DNA of 64,000 bases from Bacteroides zhangwenhongii. GTDB taxonomy: Bacteria; Bacteroidota; Bacteroidia; Bacteroidales; Bacteroidaceae. Position numbers and translations under genes: made by a program. This document shows, piece by piece, positions 9,226 to 19,182 of the stretch (positions within the stretch are counted from its first letter, which is position 1; each line of letters starts with the position of its first letter). The DNA lies in NCBI RefSeq assembly GCF_009193325.2, contig NZ_CP059856.1:3968001-4032000 (forward strand). The letters run 5' to 3'. The notes beneath the pieces were generated by a model. That model did no database searches. It worked only from the letters and a program-made list of their open reading frames with translations, and was not told the DNA's origin.

Positions 9226-10995
9226 TTAGAAAGTTAATACAGGGGTGGGATCTTCTCCATAGTCCTTGTAACCTTTGCGGGCCGCTGATGCATCTTCGAT
9301 ATCGTATATTCCGTAATAACCTTTGCTATTGGTCACGTTTCTTTCCGTGCTTGTTCCCAAGTGTCGCCAATGATGGCTATCCCTTCTCCATAATTCTGCA
9401 TCGGAACATTCCTGAAGACGCTCTTTTATACCTATGTCATGCGCTTCGGCAACTGCTTCCATCTGCACTTTAGAACCCAGATACCAGCCACTAGTTCCTT
9501 CGGGGGCCGTCCGGATAGTATAGTTTGTAGCCCGGTAGATATGTGTATAGTTATCATCAGACAAGGTGATACCTTTTAATTTCGCATGATTCAAAATCAT
9601 TTTAGTATTTGCATAACCACACCAATCGTCAGGGTGTTCGTGCGTGCCAACCAATTCTTTCCGATAGTTCTCCGTACACCATTCTTTGATAGAGCCGAAT
9701 TGAATACCAGAAGGATCGGCAGCAAATACATATCCATGAATCTCTGTCAATTTACCATCATAGTCACTGATATTGTCACCTTGTCCTGCCCCCACATGGA
9801 AAATAATTCCCGAACAGTCATTCTTATCTCCGGTCAGATATTCGGAATAGGTATTATCTTTAAAATAAAAATCAAGGACATTAGGAGCCTTATTTTTCAG
9901 TTTCAAATTAGTATCCGAATCAATGCCTGTCAAGGAGCAGCAAAAATAGCCTTTTTTCTCTGTCACTTTCAAATCTTCGGAAACAGCCCCTTCCACAACG
10001 AATGCTCCTCGACTACAAGGTTTCTTATCAGCTGCAATTTTATATTTTACAGTGCACGCAGTCCCTACCCGATAGCACCCTTCGTCAAGAGATAAGACAT
10101 TTCCCGCCTCATCGGACACTGTAACATCAGTGTAGCAATCATCCTGTTCGATAGATAGTTCCCACAGGACTTTTACTTGCCCCAAGTCATAGATATGATT
10201 AGAGAGTGTCGTTTCCTTGAAATCAGACAAATTTTTCGTCAGCTCCGTACCATTACTCATTTTTAATATCAAAGTCACACCTTGTGAAAAGGTGACAGGA
10301 AGGGTTACAAAATAGTATACTCCTTTTTCCAATACAGCACCGTTGTTCTCAAGCGTAACCGTGCTTTTGCCATCAGTAACATTCTGCACCAACGATTCAT
10401 CGCCATCATTCCACCCGACAGTAAATTTACCTGCCAGTACTTCATTATTGTTACCTTTCAATGTGACAGACTTTATCCCAGCTTCTTTCAACTCAAATCT
10501 CAACAATGCGCATACATTCCTGAAAATAAAAGATTTCTTCTCCAAAGTCGTTCGGGATACCATGACACTAAGGTCTGTATCAAATCCATCCGCTACCGGT
10601 TTTTGAATATCCGGGAGCACGGTTGTGATATTCTTTCCATTCAGAGCGACATCTGCGTTATATGGATACAGCGAGTAATATTCGGCAACTTCGTCCGCTT
10701 TTCCTGTGAAGGTCACCGCTTCACCGCCCGAAGCGGTCATATATTCCTTGTTTTCATTTCCGTATAATACACTGATTCGGTCGCCTGCCACCCATTCTAC
10801 CTTTGTGCCGCCTGTCAATACGGTTCTTGAAAGATCATTACCTGTTTCGATACCGTTCAAAGTGGCTGAAAAAGTGACTTCACCGGAGAGAGTGGCATCG
10901 TCCTCCATCTCCTTCGTTGCATGGTCCGAGCAAGAAGCTGCCGCCATGGATACCATGGCGAACAGCAAACATTTCATATATTTCTTCATTATCAT
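9226..10995 (-). CDS. Fimbrillin-like lipoprotein, candidate surface glycan-binding protein
   Basis: A 589-residue lipoprotein (MVSMAAASC lipobox). Residues of about 35-280 resemble the Mfa/fimbrillin-like family: an early RTVLTGGTKVEWVAGDRISV motif followed by SLYPYN. The C-terminal 150 residues look like the DUF1566/FISUMP-type fold, with SGWYLGSKVQMEAV and the HWRHLGTSTERN region. It carries no hydrolase motif. Its place directly after SusC, SusD and a LamG lipoprotein suggests a surface glycan-binding role, which is inference. The start ATG overlaps the stop of the preceding gene in ATGA, so translation is probably coupled. An alternative start is two codons downstream. Confidence 0.65.
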   Translation of the reverse strand: MIMKKYMKCLLFAMVSMAAASCSDHATKEMEDDATLSGEVTFSATLNGIETGNDLSRTVLTGGTKVEWVAGDRISVLYGNENKEYMTASGGEAVTFTGKADEVAEYYSLYPYNADVALNGKNITTVLPDIQKPVADGFDTDLSVMVSRTTLEKKSFIFRNVCALLRFELKEAGIKSVTLKGNNNEVLAGKFTVGWNDGDESLVQNVTDGKSTVTLENNGAVLEKGVYYFVTLPVTFSQGVTLILKMSNGTELTKNLSDFKETTLSNHIYDLGQVKVLWELSIEQDDCYTDVTVSDEAGNVLSLDEGCYRVGTACTVKYKIAADKKPCSRGAFVVEGAVSEDLKVTEKKGYFCCSLTGIDSDTNLKLKNKAPNVLDFYFKDNTYSEYLTGDKNDCSGIIFHVGAGQGDNISDYDGKLTEIHGYVFAADPSGIQFGSIKEWCTENYRKELVGTHEHPDDWCGYANTKMILNHAKLKGITLSDDNYTHIYRATNYTIRTAPEGTSGWYLGSKVQMEAVAEAHDIGIKERLQECSDAELWRRDSHHWRHLGTSTERNVTNSKGYYGIYDIEDASAARKGYKDYGEDPTPVLTF

Positions 10996-12446
10996 TTATT
11001 AATAGGTTTCCAGGTAAAGTTTTCCGCACCACCTTTCAGAACAGCCGTATATCTGCCTGTCAGGTCTTTGAATTCTGTTTTTGTCATATCCCGATCTGTC
11101 TCGGAGATTACGAAATCCCAGGCGCAGACCAAATTCGGGTCAGCAGGATCGACTGTACAGTTTCCTTCCGCTGATGCTTTTATTTCGTCCGCAGTACGCG
11201 CTTTTTTCCAGATACGCATATATTTAATAGAACCTTTAAAATATTCCATACGGGTTCCGTCCGCTTTCAGACGGCAGAAAGCAGTCATAGGTATTTGAGC
11301 CTGATGGTAAGAGTCAGCTGTATATACCCAGCGGCGTTCATTCTGTCCGATACGGATGGATTTTCCCTTCTTCTCGCCATTGTAAAACATTCTAAAACGT
11401 TCGTCCTGATCTTCGCCCGGCACTCCGTCTTCAGCATATACGATGGCATAATGCATCCATGTCTTATACCCCAGTAAAGGAGCTCTGTAATACGGTTCCT
11501 CGAGTACGATTTTACCGTCTTCGTCAATAGGAATCGACGCCCGGATCAAGTCGTCACTTTCGCCCGTATGGAAACGGGAATAGATGCGCCATCCGCCCCA
11601 GGGCTCATCGTTGCACGCTGACAGATAAGTACTGTTATCCTCATGCTGCTTGGTGCAATATTCGTCGATTTTCACCCACAATTCAATGGTCAGAGCCGTA
11701 TGTTGTGTTTCACCGAAGTCGGCAAATTCCTTATGATAACCGAAATCAATATATCCGCCGTTGTTGCCGTCTACCACCAAGTTGTAGAATGTTTCGGTTT
11801 CAATCTGCGTCTCGCGGAACGAGTCAATCTCCGCATCCGCCTGTTGAATGGCTTCTTCTACCAAGGCGTTCGTCAGGGGGATGCTTCCCGAAAATGCTTT
11901 GTCGATCAGTTCCGTGAGTTCCCGGATGGCAGCGTTCAATATAGATTTGCTGCTTTCGGGATACGTGCCCGGTTCCGTGCCGTAGGTGGAAGTTTCCAGT
12001 ATATTCTGCAATTCGGAGAGTTTGTTCTTCAGTTGCTGCAAATTTCTCTGTTCCTCGGAAACATCGAGGATAACGGAGTCTTTAAACTTCTTCATGGCTT
12101 CTTCCGCTTTTTCGACAAGGGTGTCTACAGTTTGCTGGTCGGTAGTTTCCCCGTTGTTCAGGCGACTGACGAAATCATCAATTTCGGCTATGGTCGTTTC
12201 AAGAATCGCTTTACTCTTTTCAGGATAAGTACCCGGTTCTGTGCCGTAAGTAGAGTTTTTTAATAGATAATCCACGACATTCCGTTCTTCAGTCAGTTGG
12301 GTGATATACCGCTCGCGATTGTTATTTTCATCATCGTCCGAACATCCTGAAAACAGTATGCAAGAAACCATACATAGACAACCCAACAAAATTACCCATC
12401 CACTCATTCCGATTTGATTCAATACTTTTCTCATTTTATTTTTCAT
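10992..12446 (-). CDS. LamG/ConA-like lipoprotein with duplicated helical repeat (DUF4972-type)
   Basis: A 484-residue lipoprotein with lipobox LFSGC (Cys35). After an acidic linker come two helical repeats about 78 residues apart, each carrying STYGTEPGTYPE (near 65 and 143). From about residue 225 a concanavalin-like (LamG/Laminin_G_3) domain begins: FYNLVVDGNNGGYIDFG, ALTIELWVKIDEYC, YMRIWKKARTADEI. This arrangement matches DUF4972 proteins of Bacteroides SusCD loci. The lectin-like fold and position right after SusD suggest a surface glycan-binding protein, the helical repeats acting as a stalk. No enzyme motif is seen. It starts 8 nt after the SusD stop and overlaps the next gene by 4 nt. 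Confidence 0.75.
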   Translation of the reverse strand: MKNKMRKVLNQIGMSGWVILLGCLCMVSCILFSGCSDDDENNNRERYITQLTEERNVVDYLLKNSTYGTEPGTYPEKSKAILETTIAEIDDFVSRLNNGETTDQQTVDTLVEKAEEAMKKFKDSVILDVSEEQRNLQQLKNKLSELQNILETSTYGTEPGTYPESSKSILNAAIRELTELIDKAFSGSIPLTNALVEEAIQQADAEIDSFRETQIETETFYNLVVDGNNGGYIDFGYHKEFADFGETQHTALTIELWVKIDEYCTKQHEDNSTYLSACNDEPWGGWRIYSRFHTGESDDLIRASIPIDEDGKIVLEEPYYRAPLLGYKTWMHYAIVYAEDGVPGEDQDERFRMFYNGEKKGKSIRIGQNERRWVYTADSYHQAQIPMTAFCRLKADGTRMEYFKGSIKYMRIWKKARTADEIKASAEGNCTVDPADPNLVCAWDFVISETDRDMTKTEFKDLTGRYTAVLKGGAENFTWKPINK

Positions 12447-12454
12447 TTAAAAGG

Positions 12455-14359
12455 TTAAACATTAGCACTCCAACCTGGATTCTGAACCAGTTCTTTATCA
12501 ATATCAATGTCACCTTGCGGAATTGGGAAAAAATACATTTTCTTCTCAAATATTCTATTTTCAAACCAGGTACGTTTATAAAAGTCATTACCGTTTCCAT
12601 TCACATACATACCATAAAGTGGCATATTCTCTGTTTCTTCGGCAATACCCCAACGACGAACATCAAAATAACGACTGCTTTCGAAAGCTAGTTCCACTCT
12701 CCTCTCCGCTCTAATTGCCTCCCGCATTTCATTTTGGGTAGATGGAACAGGTAACTGCCCGACTTTAGACCCGTAAGTAGGAATTCCTGCTCTTTCACGA
12801 ATCAGATTCAAATAAGTCAGAATATCAGCATGGGTAGGTTCACATTCATTAAGTGCCTCTACATAATTAAGATAGACCTGAGCTAAACGCAACATAATAC
12901 AAATCTGTTTCCCCGTATTCCAAGCCCCCAAAGGCGCATTCTTCCTTACACAATAACCTGTCGGCGGGCATTCTCCACCATGTAATCCCGAATTTCCGTC
13001 GTAACTAAAGTCGGAATAGAAAGCGCCTTCTTCTGTATTTAGCCATTTCTGACCGGAGAAAGTTATATTTACATAAAAACGAGGTTCACGTCCCACCCAA
13101 GCTTTCAGTACTCCATTGGGAGCCAATATGGTTCCTGTTTCATCTACATAGCTTTCAGAAGAGAAACCACTATCCTCATAACCTGTATTAGGATTGAGAA
13201 CAGGCGTTTTACCATTGTCTGTATATCCACTAATAGGTAATTTACCATTCGCCATGAAAAAAGCATCCACCATCTGTTGGGAAGCGCCCAATCCGCCAGA
13301 TGCTCGGTAACCACTGCCTACGGCACCGGTATGTCTCGGAGTACGGTCATATTGCATCAATGAATAATCAGTGTTAATACGGTAGAATATCATTTCCGTA
13401 TTAGTGAAATCTTCTCCTCTCACAGCATCACGACAAGACAAATAGGCATTTAATACACCGTTTGTATAAACTTTGGTTAAATCATAATTTCCCGGAACGA
13501 ACCTATCAATGAATGCTTTGGAAGCTGTAGCAGCCCTTCTCCATTTCGCTTTCACCGCTTCATCCGAGATGTCTTCAGGAAAAAGTTTCTTTCCATCTTT
13601 ATTCCGTAGCTGGGCAACAAAGGAATTTTTTCCGTTATATAGGTCACTTGCAGCATATTGTAACACTTCTGCTTTAAAAGCCATCACAATGCTGTTGTCT
13701 ATTCTTCCACAATTGTAAGTAAGCGATTTCTCTGGCAGACAACCACTATCTAATACTTTATCAAATTCAGAAACAATATATTCCACACATTCCTCTACGC
13801 TGTTTCTAGGTAACTGTACTTTTTCTAAAGGAGCATCCATACTGATTGGATCATCAGACAAGATTGGTATCGGTCCATAGATACGTAGTAAGTAGAAGTA
13901 ATACATAGCACGCAACGCACGGGCTTCTTCAATCCATTGCGCCAACAGATTTTGTTCCATATCCTTACATTGGGGAGCACCCTGTATAAAACGTCCTGCA
14001 GCACTAATTCCTGCATAATATTTTTCCCAATAGGATGAAACTATAGACGATTTCGGAGTAATGGTATTGTTATTGACTAAATGTGATGGCACAAAATCCC
14101 AATAGTATTCAGCCTCATCACACCCGGCAGTCCATATGCCAGGAGTAGTATGCCTTCCATCCGCCGCCAAACGTTGGGCAAATTCATCTGGCAGATAGAC
14201 ATATACAGTAGCTAAAGCCTTCTCTGTAGAGGCTTTTGACTCAAACAAGTCATTATAAGTCAAACGGTCTGTCGGCATTTGATCAAAAAAATCCGAACAT
14301 GAGGTCTGACACACCAACATGATTGACAAACTTAATAAAGTAATATATTTCCTTTTCAT
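12455..14359 (-). CDS. SusD-family glycan-binding lipoprotein of the alpha-mannan locus
   Basis: A RagB/SusD outer-membrane lipoprotein of about 634 residues that partners the upstream SusC to import oligosaccharides. The start at 14359 (MKRKYITLLS) is chosen because it gives a proper lipobox (VCQTSC, Cys21) and lies 4 nt after the susC stop; the longer frame to 14422 would overlap susC. SusD hallmarks are CSDFFDQMPTDRLT, WIEEARALRAMYYFYLLRIYGPIP in the TPR region, MLRLAQVYLNYVEALNE, AIRAERRVELAFESSRYFDV and the C-terminal FPIPQGDIDIDKELVQNPGW. The protein is long for the family. The glycan bound is inferred from the operon. Confidence 0.95.
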   Translation of the reverse strand: MKRKYITLLSLSIMLVCQTSCSDFFDQMPTDRLTYNDLFESKASTEKALATVYVYLPDEFAQRLAADGRHTTPGIWTAGCDEAEYYWDFVPSHLVNNNTITPKSSIVSSYWEKYYAGISAAGRFIQGAPQCKDMEQNLLAQWIEEARALRAMYYFYLLRIYGPIPILSDDPISMDAPLEKVQLPRNSVEECVEYIVSEFDKVLDSGCLPEKSLTYNCGRIDNSIVMAFKAEVLQYAASDLYNGKNSFVAQLRNKDGKKLFPEDISDEAVKAKWRRAATASKAFIDRFVPGNYDLTKVYTNGVLNAYLSCRDAVRGEDFTNTEMIFYRINTDYSLMQYDRTPRHTGAVGSGYRASGGLGASQQMVDAFFMANGKLPISGYTDNGKTPVLNPNTGYEDSGFSSESYVDETGTILAPNGVLKAWVGREPRFYVNITFSGQKWLNTEEGAFYSDFSYDGNSGLHGGECPPTGYCVRKNAPLGAWNTGKQICIMLRLAQVYLNYVEALNECEPTHADILTYLNLIRERAGIPTYGSKVGQLPVPSTQNEMREAIRAERRVELAFESSRYFDVRRWGIAEETENMPLYGMYVNGNGNDFYKRTWFENRIFEKKMYFFPIPQGDIDIDKELVQNPGWSANV

Positions 14360-14363
14360 ATTC

Positions 14364-17300
14364 TTAGAAATTAAAGTTGATACCAATGGAATAAGTAGAA
14401 ATATTAGGATAGGAAGTACCATTATTGGTATTCAATTCCGGGTCCCATAACTTAAACTTACTAATCGTAAACAGATTTGTACCCATCGCATAGATAGAAG
14501 CACCTTTCAATAAGACAGCGTTTGTCCATCTTTTTGGGAGATGCCAAGTGATCTGCAAGGATTTCAGACGTAAGAAGCTAACATCTCTTTGCCACCAAGT
14601 ACTTGTCTTAAAATTATTTTCATTTTTATCCGAACCATAGGCAAGACGAGGATAGAAAACATCCTGTCGCGGGTTGTTCTCCGTCCAACGATCTTTGATA
14701 TTAGCATAAAGGTTACCTTCACCACCCGAACCGGAGAAAGGCTGTATTCCAAGTCCATTCAAACATCTGTCTGCTTGCGCTACTCCCTGAAAAAGGGTAC
14801 TAATGGCAAAGTTTTTATATTGAAGATTAAAACCAAATCCATAGACAATAGAAGGTACGTCACCACGTCCTATCTTTGTTTCGTCATAAACATCAATTTG
14901 TCCGTCTCCATTCAAATCACGGTATTTGATGTCTCCTGCATAGATTGTACCAAATTGTTTCGGAAAAGGTCGAGCTGTATTCTCTTTTTCCACAGCAGGC
15001 AATGCTTCCCATGCGTTGATTCGGTCAACTTCTTCTTGTGTATAAAGTCCATCAGCTATCAATCCCCAACGTGACAAAGTACTGTGCCCTCTTTTATCCA
15101 TCCACGGATATTGCTGGGTAGGCTGATCATTCTCTATCACTTCATTCTTGGCATAAGTAAAGTTACCACGAAGAGAGAGTGCCCAGTTCTTATTGAACTG
15201 TTTATTATATTCGAGATCAATTTCTATACCTTTATTATCTACAATCCCGAGATTACCAACAGGGGTAGAAGTGATTCCGATAAAACCGGGTACTGCTCCA
15301 CGGTCAAGAAAAATACCGGTACGATGTTCTTTGTACAAATCAAGAACCAATGAAAGGTCATCATTCAAGAATTTAAGGTCAAAACCTAAGTCCTGCTTGT
15401 GTGATTTTTCCCAAGTCACTTTTACAGCTTCGTTTTTCACCTTATAACCATCCACTTTACGTCGGTCAGTACCAAAAGTATAGCCGTAGCTACTATTGTA
15501 TTGAAGTGCTTCCATATACAAAAAACGGTTAGGTGTTGCTTGATTACCAATCATACCATTGGTGTAACGGACCTTAAAGAAAGAAATAACGGATTGCAAA
15601 GGTTTCCAAAATTTCTCATTGGAGAGTACCCACCCCACTCCGAAGGCAGGGAAAACTCCGTAACGGTTAGACGGATCAAAGTTTTCGGAGCCGTTGATAC
15701 CGATATTAAATTCCGCGAAGTAGCGATCATCCCATGAATAAGTGGCACGTCCGGCAAAACCACGGGAACGGTAAGGAAGTCCGGCTATCAGATCAATACC
15801 CTCGGTTGTTATAACTTTGTCTTCCTGATTAAACAAAAACAGCCCGCCTACGCGATGTCTTCCAAATGTACGGGAGTAATTCAGTGATGCTTCTAAGTAA
15901 TATTTTCTGTTACCAGAACTTTCAACAGCAAAATCCAACGTCTTTGATCCTTCATAAGTTTGCGACAAAATGGGAAACCCGTATTTGTCGTAAGGATTAT
16001 TTTTATCCACCCAATAATAGGTAGATTCTGCCTTCTTTTGTTTCACAGTACGTGAATTATAAGTATCAAAAGCAAACATACCTGTCAAACTCAATCCTTT
16101 CGTGATAAATCCCAAGTCTTGGGTTAAACGGAGATTAGAGTAAATTTGACTATCGGTAACAGTTCGAAATCCTCTTTTCGTAGCACCGACATAGGGGTTG
16201 TTAAATCCACTATTAGGCTGATTGTAAGGGATATAATCCTTTCCGTTAACATAGAACATGACTGGATAATCTACAGGTGAAGTAGTCATAGCTACGCGGA
16301 ATATATCAGAAGTAGATTCGTAAGGTTTCCTACCTTCGCCCAAATAACCTGACGCACCTATATCCAATTTAGTAGTCGGAGTAACATTAATATTCAGGTT
16401 AGTAGTGAAGTTATAACGAGTATATCCAATCTTAGAATCATAAGATTCATTTGGATCTGTCTTTATCAACCCTTTTTCGTTATAGTAGCTTGCTGATGCA
16501 TAGTAGTTCACATTTTGTCCACCACCTCTTACGTTAATGTTGGCACGGCGGTTGTGTCCAAAATCATCAAAGACTTCGTTCATCCAATCTACATTAGGAT
16601 AAAGCACAGGATCAGTTCCCAAACGAGTATTTATAACCTCAGCTTCAGAGTAAATGGGCTCGGATCCACGATTTCTGCGAGCTTCGTTCACGGCTTCCAT
16701 GTAAGAGGCTCCATCAGCCAATTTTGGAATTTTAGTAAGGCGTGTGACACTTTCATAATAGTCTACGCTGACAGAAGGTTTTCCAGCAATACCAGGTTTT
16801 GTCTTGATTAGGATTACTCCGTTAGCTCCCCGTACTCCGTAGACAGCAGTGGCTGAAGCATCTTTCAGAATAGTGAAAGATTCAATATCTTCCGGGTCTA
16901 TATTATTAAAAGAACGTTCTACCCCATCAACCAAGACTAAGGGAGAAGAACTTCCCATCGTAGAAATACCACGTATCCAAATATCGGCATTATCTTTACC
17001 TGGTTCACCTGAACGTTGTACGGCTACTACTCCGGCAAGACGTCCTGCCAATGAAGTGCTCAAGCTAGCAGTAGGCTGCTTAATATCACCTAGTTTCAGA
17101 TTGGATTGCGAACCAATAGTACTGATACGACGCTGGCTACCGTAACCCACTACTACCACTTCTTCAAGTTCCGATTTTGATTCTTTCAGTGTTACGTCTA
17201 TTACTGTGTTAGAACCAACAATTACCTCCTGGCTATCAAAACCAATATAAGAAAATTTCAGTGTCGAGCGACTATTCTTTACTGTTAATGAGTAGGTTCC

Positions 17301-17474
17301 TTCGATTCCAGTCAATGTACCGTTCTGTGTCCCCACTTCCATAATATTAACTCCTACCAAAAGCTCTCCTTTTTCATCGACTACACGACCTGTTATCTTT
17401 TTGGAAGATTGTGCAAATGTCATGATACACAGGTGAATAAGTATGAATGCAAACGCTAATCTTGTATTTTTCAT
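14364..17474 (-). CDS. SusC-family TonB-dependent transporter of the alpha-mannan locus
   Basis: A 1036-residue outer-membrane SusC/RagA barrel. I start it at 17474 (MKNTRLAFAF), 31 nt after the GH76 stop; the longer open frame has no plausible signal peptide. Order: signal peptide to about residue 21, carboxypeptidase-like domain (ITGRVVDEKGELLVGVNI), TonB-box-like EEVVVVGYGSQ, plug with ILKDASATAVYGVRGANGVI, then the barrel ending YSIGINFNF. There is no N-terminal STN domain, which fits control by the separate SARP-type regulator rather than by an ECF sigma/anti-sigma relay. It should import mannan oligosaccharides captured by the SusD just downstream. Confidence 0.95.
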   Translation of the reverse strand: MKNTRLAFAFILIHLCIMTFAQSSKKITGRVVDEKGELLVGVNIMEVGTQNGTLTGIEGTYSLTVKNSRSTLKFSYIGFDSQEVIVGSNTVIDVTLKESKSELEEVVVVGYGSQRRISTIGSQSNLKLGDIKQPTASLSTSLAGRLAGVVAVQRSGEPGKDNADIWIRGISTMGSSSPLVLVDGVERSFNNIDPEDIESFTILKDASATAVYGVRGANGVILIKTKPGIAGKPSVSVDYYESVTRLTKIPKLADGASYMEAVNEARRNRGSEPIYSEAEVINTRLGTDPVLYPNVDWMNEVFDDFGHNRRANINVRGGGQNVNYYASASYYNEKGLIKTDPNESYDSKIGYTRYNFTTNLNINVTPTTKLDIGASGYLGEGRKPYESTSDIFRVAMTTSPVDYPVMFYVNGKDYIPYNQPNSGFNNPYVGATKRGFRTVTDSQIYSNLRLTQDLGFITKGLSLTGMFAFDTYNSRTVKQKKAESTYYWVDKNNPYDKYGFPILSQTYEGSKTLDFAVESSGNRKYYLEASLNYSRTFGRHRVGGLFLFNQEDKVITTEGIDLIAGLPYRSRGFAGRATYSWDDRYFAEFNIGINGSENFDPSNRYGVFPAFGVGWVLSNEKFWKPLQSVISFFKVRYTNGMIGNQATPNRFLYMEALQYNSSYGYTFGTDRRKVDGYKVKNEAVKVTWEKSHKQDLGFDLKFLNDDLSLVLDLYKEHRTGIFLDRGAVPGFIGITSTPVGNLGIVDNKGIEIDLEYNKQFNKNWALSLRGNFTYAKNEVIENDQPTQQYPWMDKRGHSTLSRWGLIADGLYTQEEVDRINAWEALPAVEKENTARPFPKQFGTIYAGDIKYRDLNGDGQIDVYDETKIGRGDVPSIVYGFGFNLQYKNFAISTLFQGVAQADRCLNGLGIQPFSGSGGEGNLYANIKDRWTENNPRQDVFYPRLAYGSDKNENNFKTSTWWQRDVSFLRLKSLQITWHLPKRWTNAVLLKGASIYAMGTNLFTISKFKLWDPELNTNNGTSYPNISTYSIGINFNF

Positions 17475-17505
17475 ATTTTCTTTAATTACAATAGTTCTAC
17501 ACTCT

Positions 17506-19143
17506 CTATTTCTGAATAAGCGGAAGATTGACCGCAATGGATACCGCTGTAGAAGTTCCCCAAGGATCATTACTGTAGCGCACATCCTTATCGCTTGCTT
17601 TATACACAAAGTTTTCGGCAGACTTTTCTTCCCACACTGTCCATATGATACCTTTTGAATTTCGGTTATTATAGGCTTGCAGAGCACTTGCTTCCATCCA
17701 CGGAAGATATTGAGTATCGTTCATTATGTTAATGTACGAACGTAGATATCTCATCAATATTCCTTTAAATCCACGACGGTCATTGTCCGAACGTTCGTCC
17801 GGTGCATTCAATATTCCATTATCATCGCTGAAATGTTCTATAGTATAACGGGCCGTCATCTGTGCATTAGTTTTGTACAATGCATCTTTATAGTGTTGAT
17901 ACAGCATGAGGGAAGCACCTAGAAAAGTTCCCTGATTGTAGGTTGAAGCCCATTTCCAAGGAGAAAGACTAGTGAGCGTTACACAGTCGTACACCATACC
18001 AGTAGAAGATTCATAAAGATAGATTGACTGTTTTTCATACAAGTTTTTCGCTTTTTCATAATAGGTTGCATCTCCCGTAGCCTGTGCGAGATAACAAGAT
18101 GCAACCATTGCCGGACAATTAATGCAAGAATTGGTTTTATCACGTTCGGCTTCTTTTTCACACCAACGCAGTACACCTTCGGGCAGCATTAAGGCTCTTG
18201 CATACATTTGATCGAAATTTTCCTTGGCTACATCAAGATATTCTTGTGTTCCAAACAACAGATAAGCCCGTACACAAGCAATTACCATCCAAGTAATATC
18301 ATCATTGAAGGGATTATATAACCAGTTCTTCTGGTTCTCGTCTACAAAATTGATGTACAGTTGGTGAAACATTTCTTTATATGAAGGATCTTGAGTAGTT
18401 TCGTAGGCATCCAACACAATTTCAAACATTTCGGCGTCCTGCCATTGGTGGCTGGCGTTGTTCAACCGTTCAGCATCACTCAAGGTATAGCCCGCATTAT
18501 TTTGCGACTTTTTATAGTATTGTGCTTTCCAGGAACGAACTATTTCGTCACGCATCACCGAAGTAAATTTATTGGGCGCTTCCTGCACTCTTTCCAATTT
18601 CCATATCTGCTTATCGGCTTGGTCACCGGTTCTTTTGATATAGGACTGTATATTTGTACCATCCTCACCGCCTCCTATTTCCAAATAGAGCCTTTCACCA
18701 CTAGCAAGGGAAGAAGGACTTATGTAATAGCAATCCGGTCCGACTTGCTCCGCTTTGGTTATTGTCCATTTATAAGTATAATCATTTTCTTTCCCATATT
18801 GGCGCAAGCGTGCACCCAAGGAAACAGGTGATTGTATGTGTACAGACTTACCCGTGTATACGTTCGTCAAATAAAAATACACTCCAGTAGGATCTTTGGT
18901 TAGACGCCAACGTTGGGCATTCACTTTTGTATCAGTCCAAGCCACAATTTCTGTTCCCTCATCAAAAGAAGCGTTCCGAACGAACATACTTCTAGTTTCA
19001 TCGGAATAAGGAGATATTTTATAAACAGCTCCTGAAATAAGATCCGACGCCTGCGCTTCCTCTACCAGAGAAGATACTTCGCTAGCTGAGCATCCGGCCA
19101 ACATAGTCATGGCACTTAAAGCCCACAATGTGATTTTCTTCAT
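17506..19143 (-). CDS. GH76 endo-alpha-1,6-mannanase with N-terminal ricin-type lectin domain
   Basis: A 545-residue lipoprotein (lipobox MLAGC, Cys18) and probable cell-surface endo-enzyme. Residues of about 38-185 form a ricin-like beta-trefoil region with repeated QRWRL / YKWTI / KQIWKL motifs, likely a carbohydrate-binding module. The GH76 (alpha/alpha)6 domain follows, with the double-aspartate site in NPFNDDITWMVIA (D281, D282; one nucleophile, one acid/base by analogy with known GH76 enzymes) and NSCINCPAM. It should cut the alpha-1,6-mannan backbone outside the cell and feed the SusCD pair encoded downstream. It lies 39 nt after the GH92 stop. Lectin specificity is unknown. Confidence 0.92.
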   Translation of the reverse strand: MKKITLWALSAMTMLAGCSASEVSSLVEEAQASDLISGAVYKISPYSDETRSMFVRNASFDEGTEIVAWTDTKVNAQRWRLTKDPTGVYFYLTNVYTGKSVHIQSPVSLGARLRQYGKENDYTYKWTITKAEQVGPDCYYISPSSLASGERLYLEIGGGEDGTNIQSYIKRTGDQADKQIWKLERVQEAPNKFTSVMRDEIVRSWKAQYYKKSQNNAGYTLSDAERLNNASHQWQDAEMFEIVLDAYETTQDPSYKEMFHQLYINFVDENQKNWLYNPFNDDITWMVIACVRAYLLFGTQEYLDVAKENFDQMYARALMLPEGVLRWCEKEAERDKTNSCINCPAMVASCYLAQATGDATYYEKAKNLYEKQSIYLYESSTGMVYDCVTLTSLSPWKWASTYNQGTFLGASLMLYQHYKDALYKTNAQMTARYTIEHFSDDNGILNAPDERSDNDRRGFKGILMRYLRSYINIMNDTQYLPWMEASALQAYNNRNSKGIIWTVWEEKSAENFVYKASDKDVRYSNDPWGTSTAVSIAVNLPLIQK

Positions 19144-19182
19144 TATTCATTCTATTAAAGTTAAACATATCTATTTTTTAAA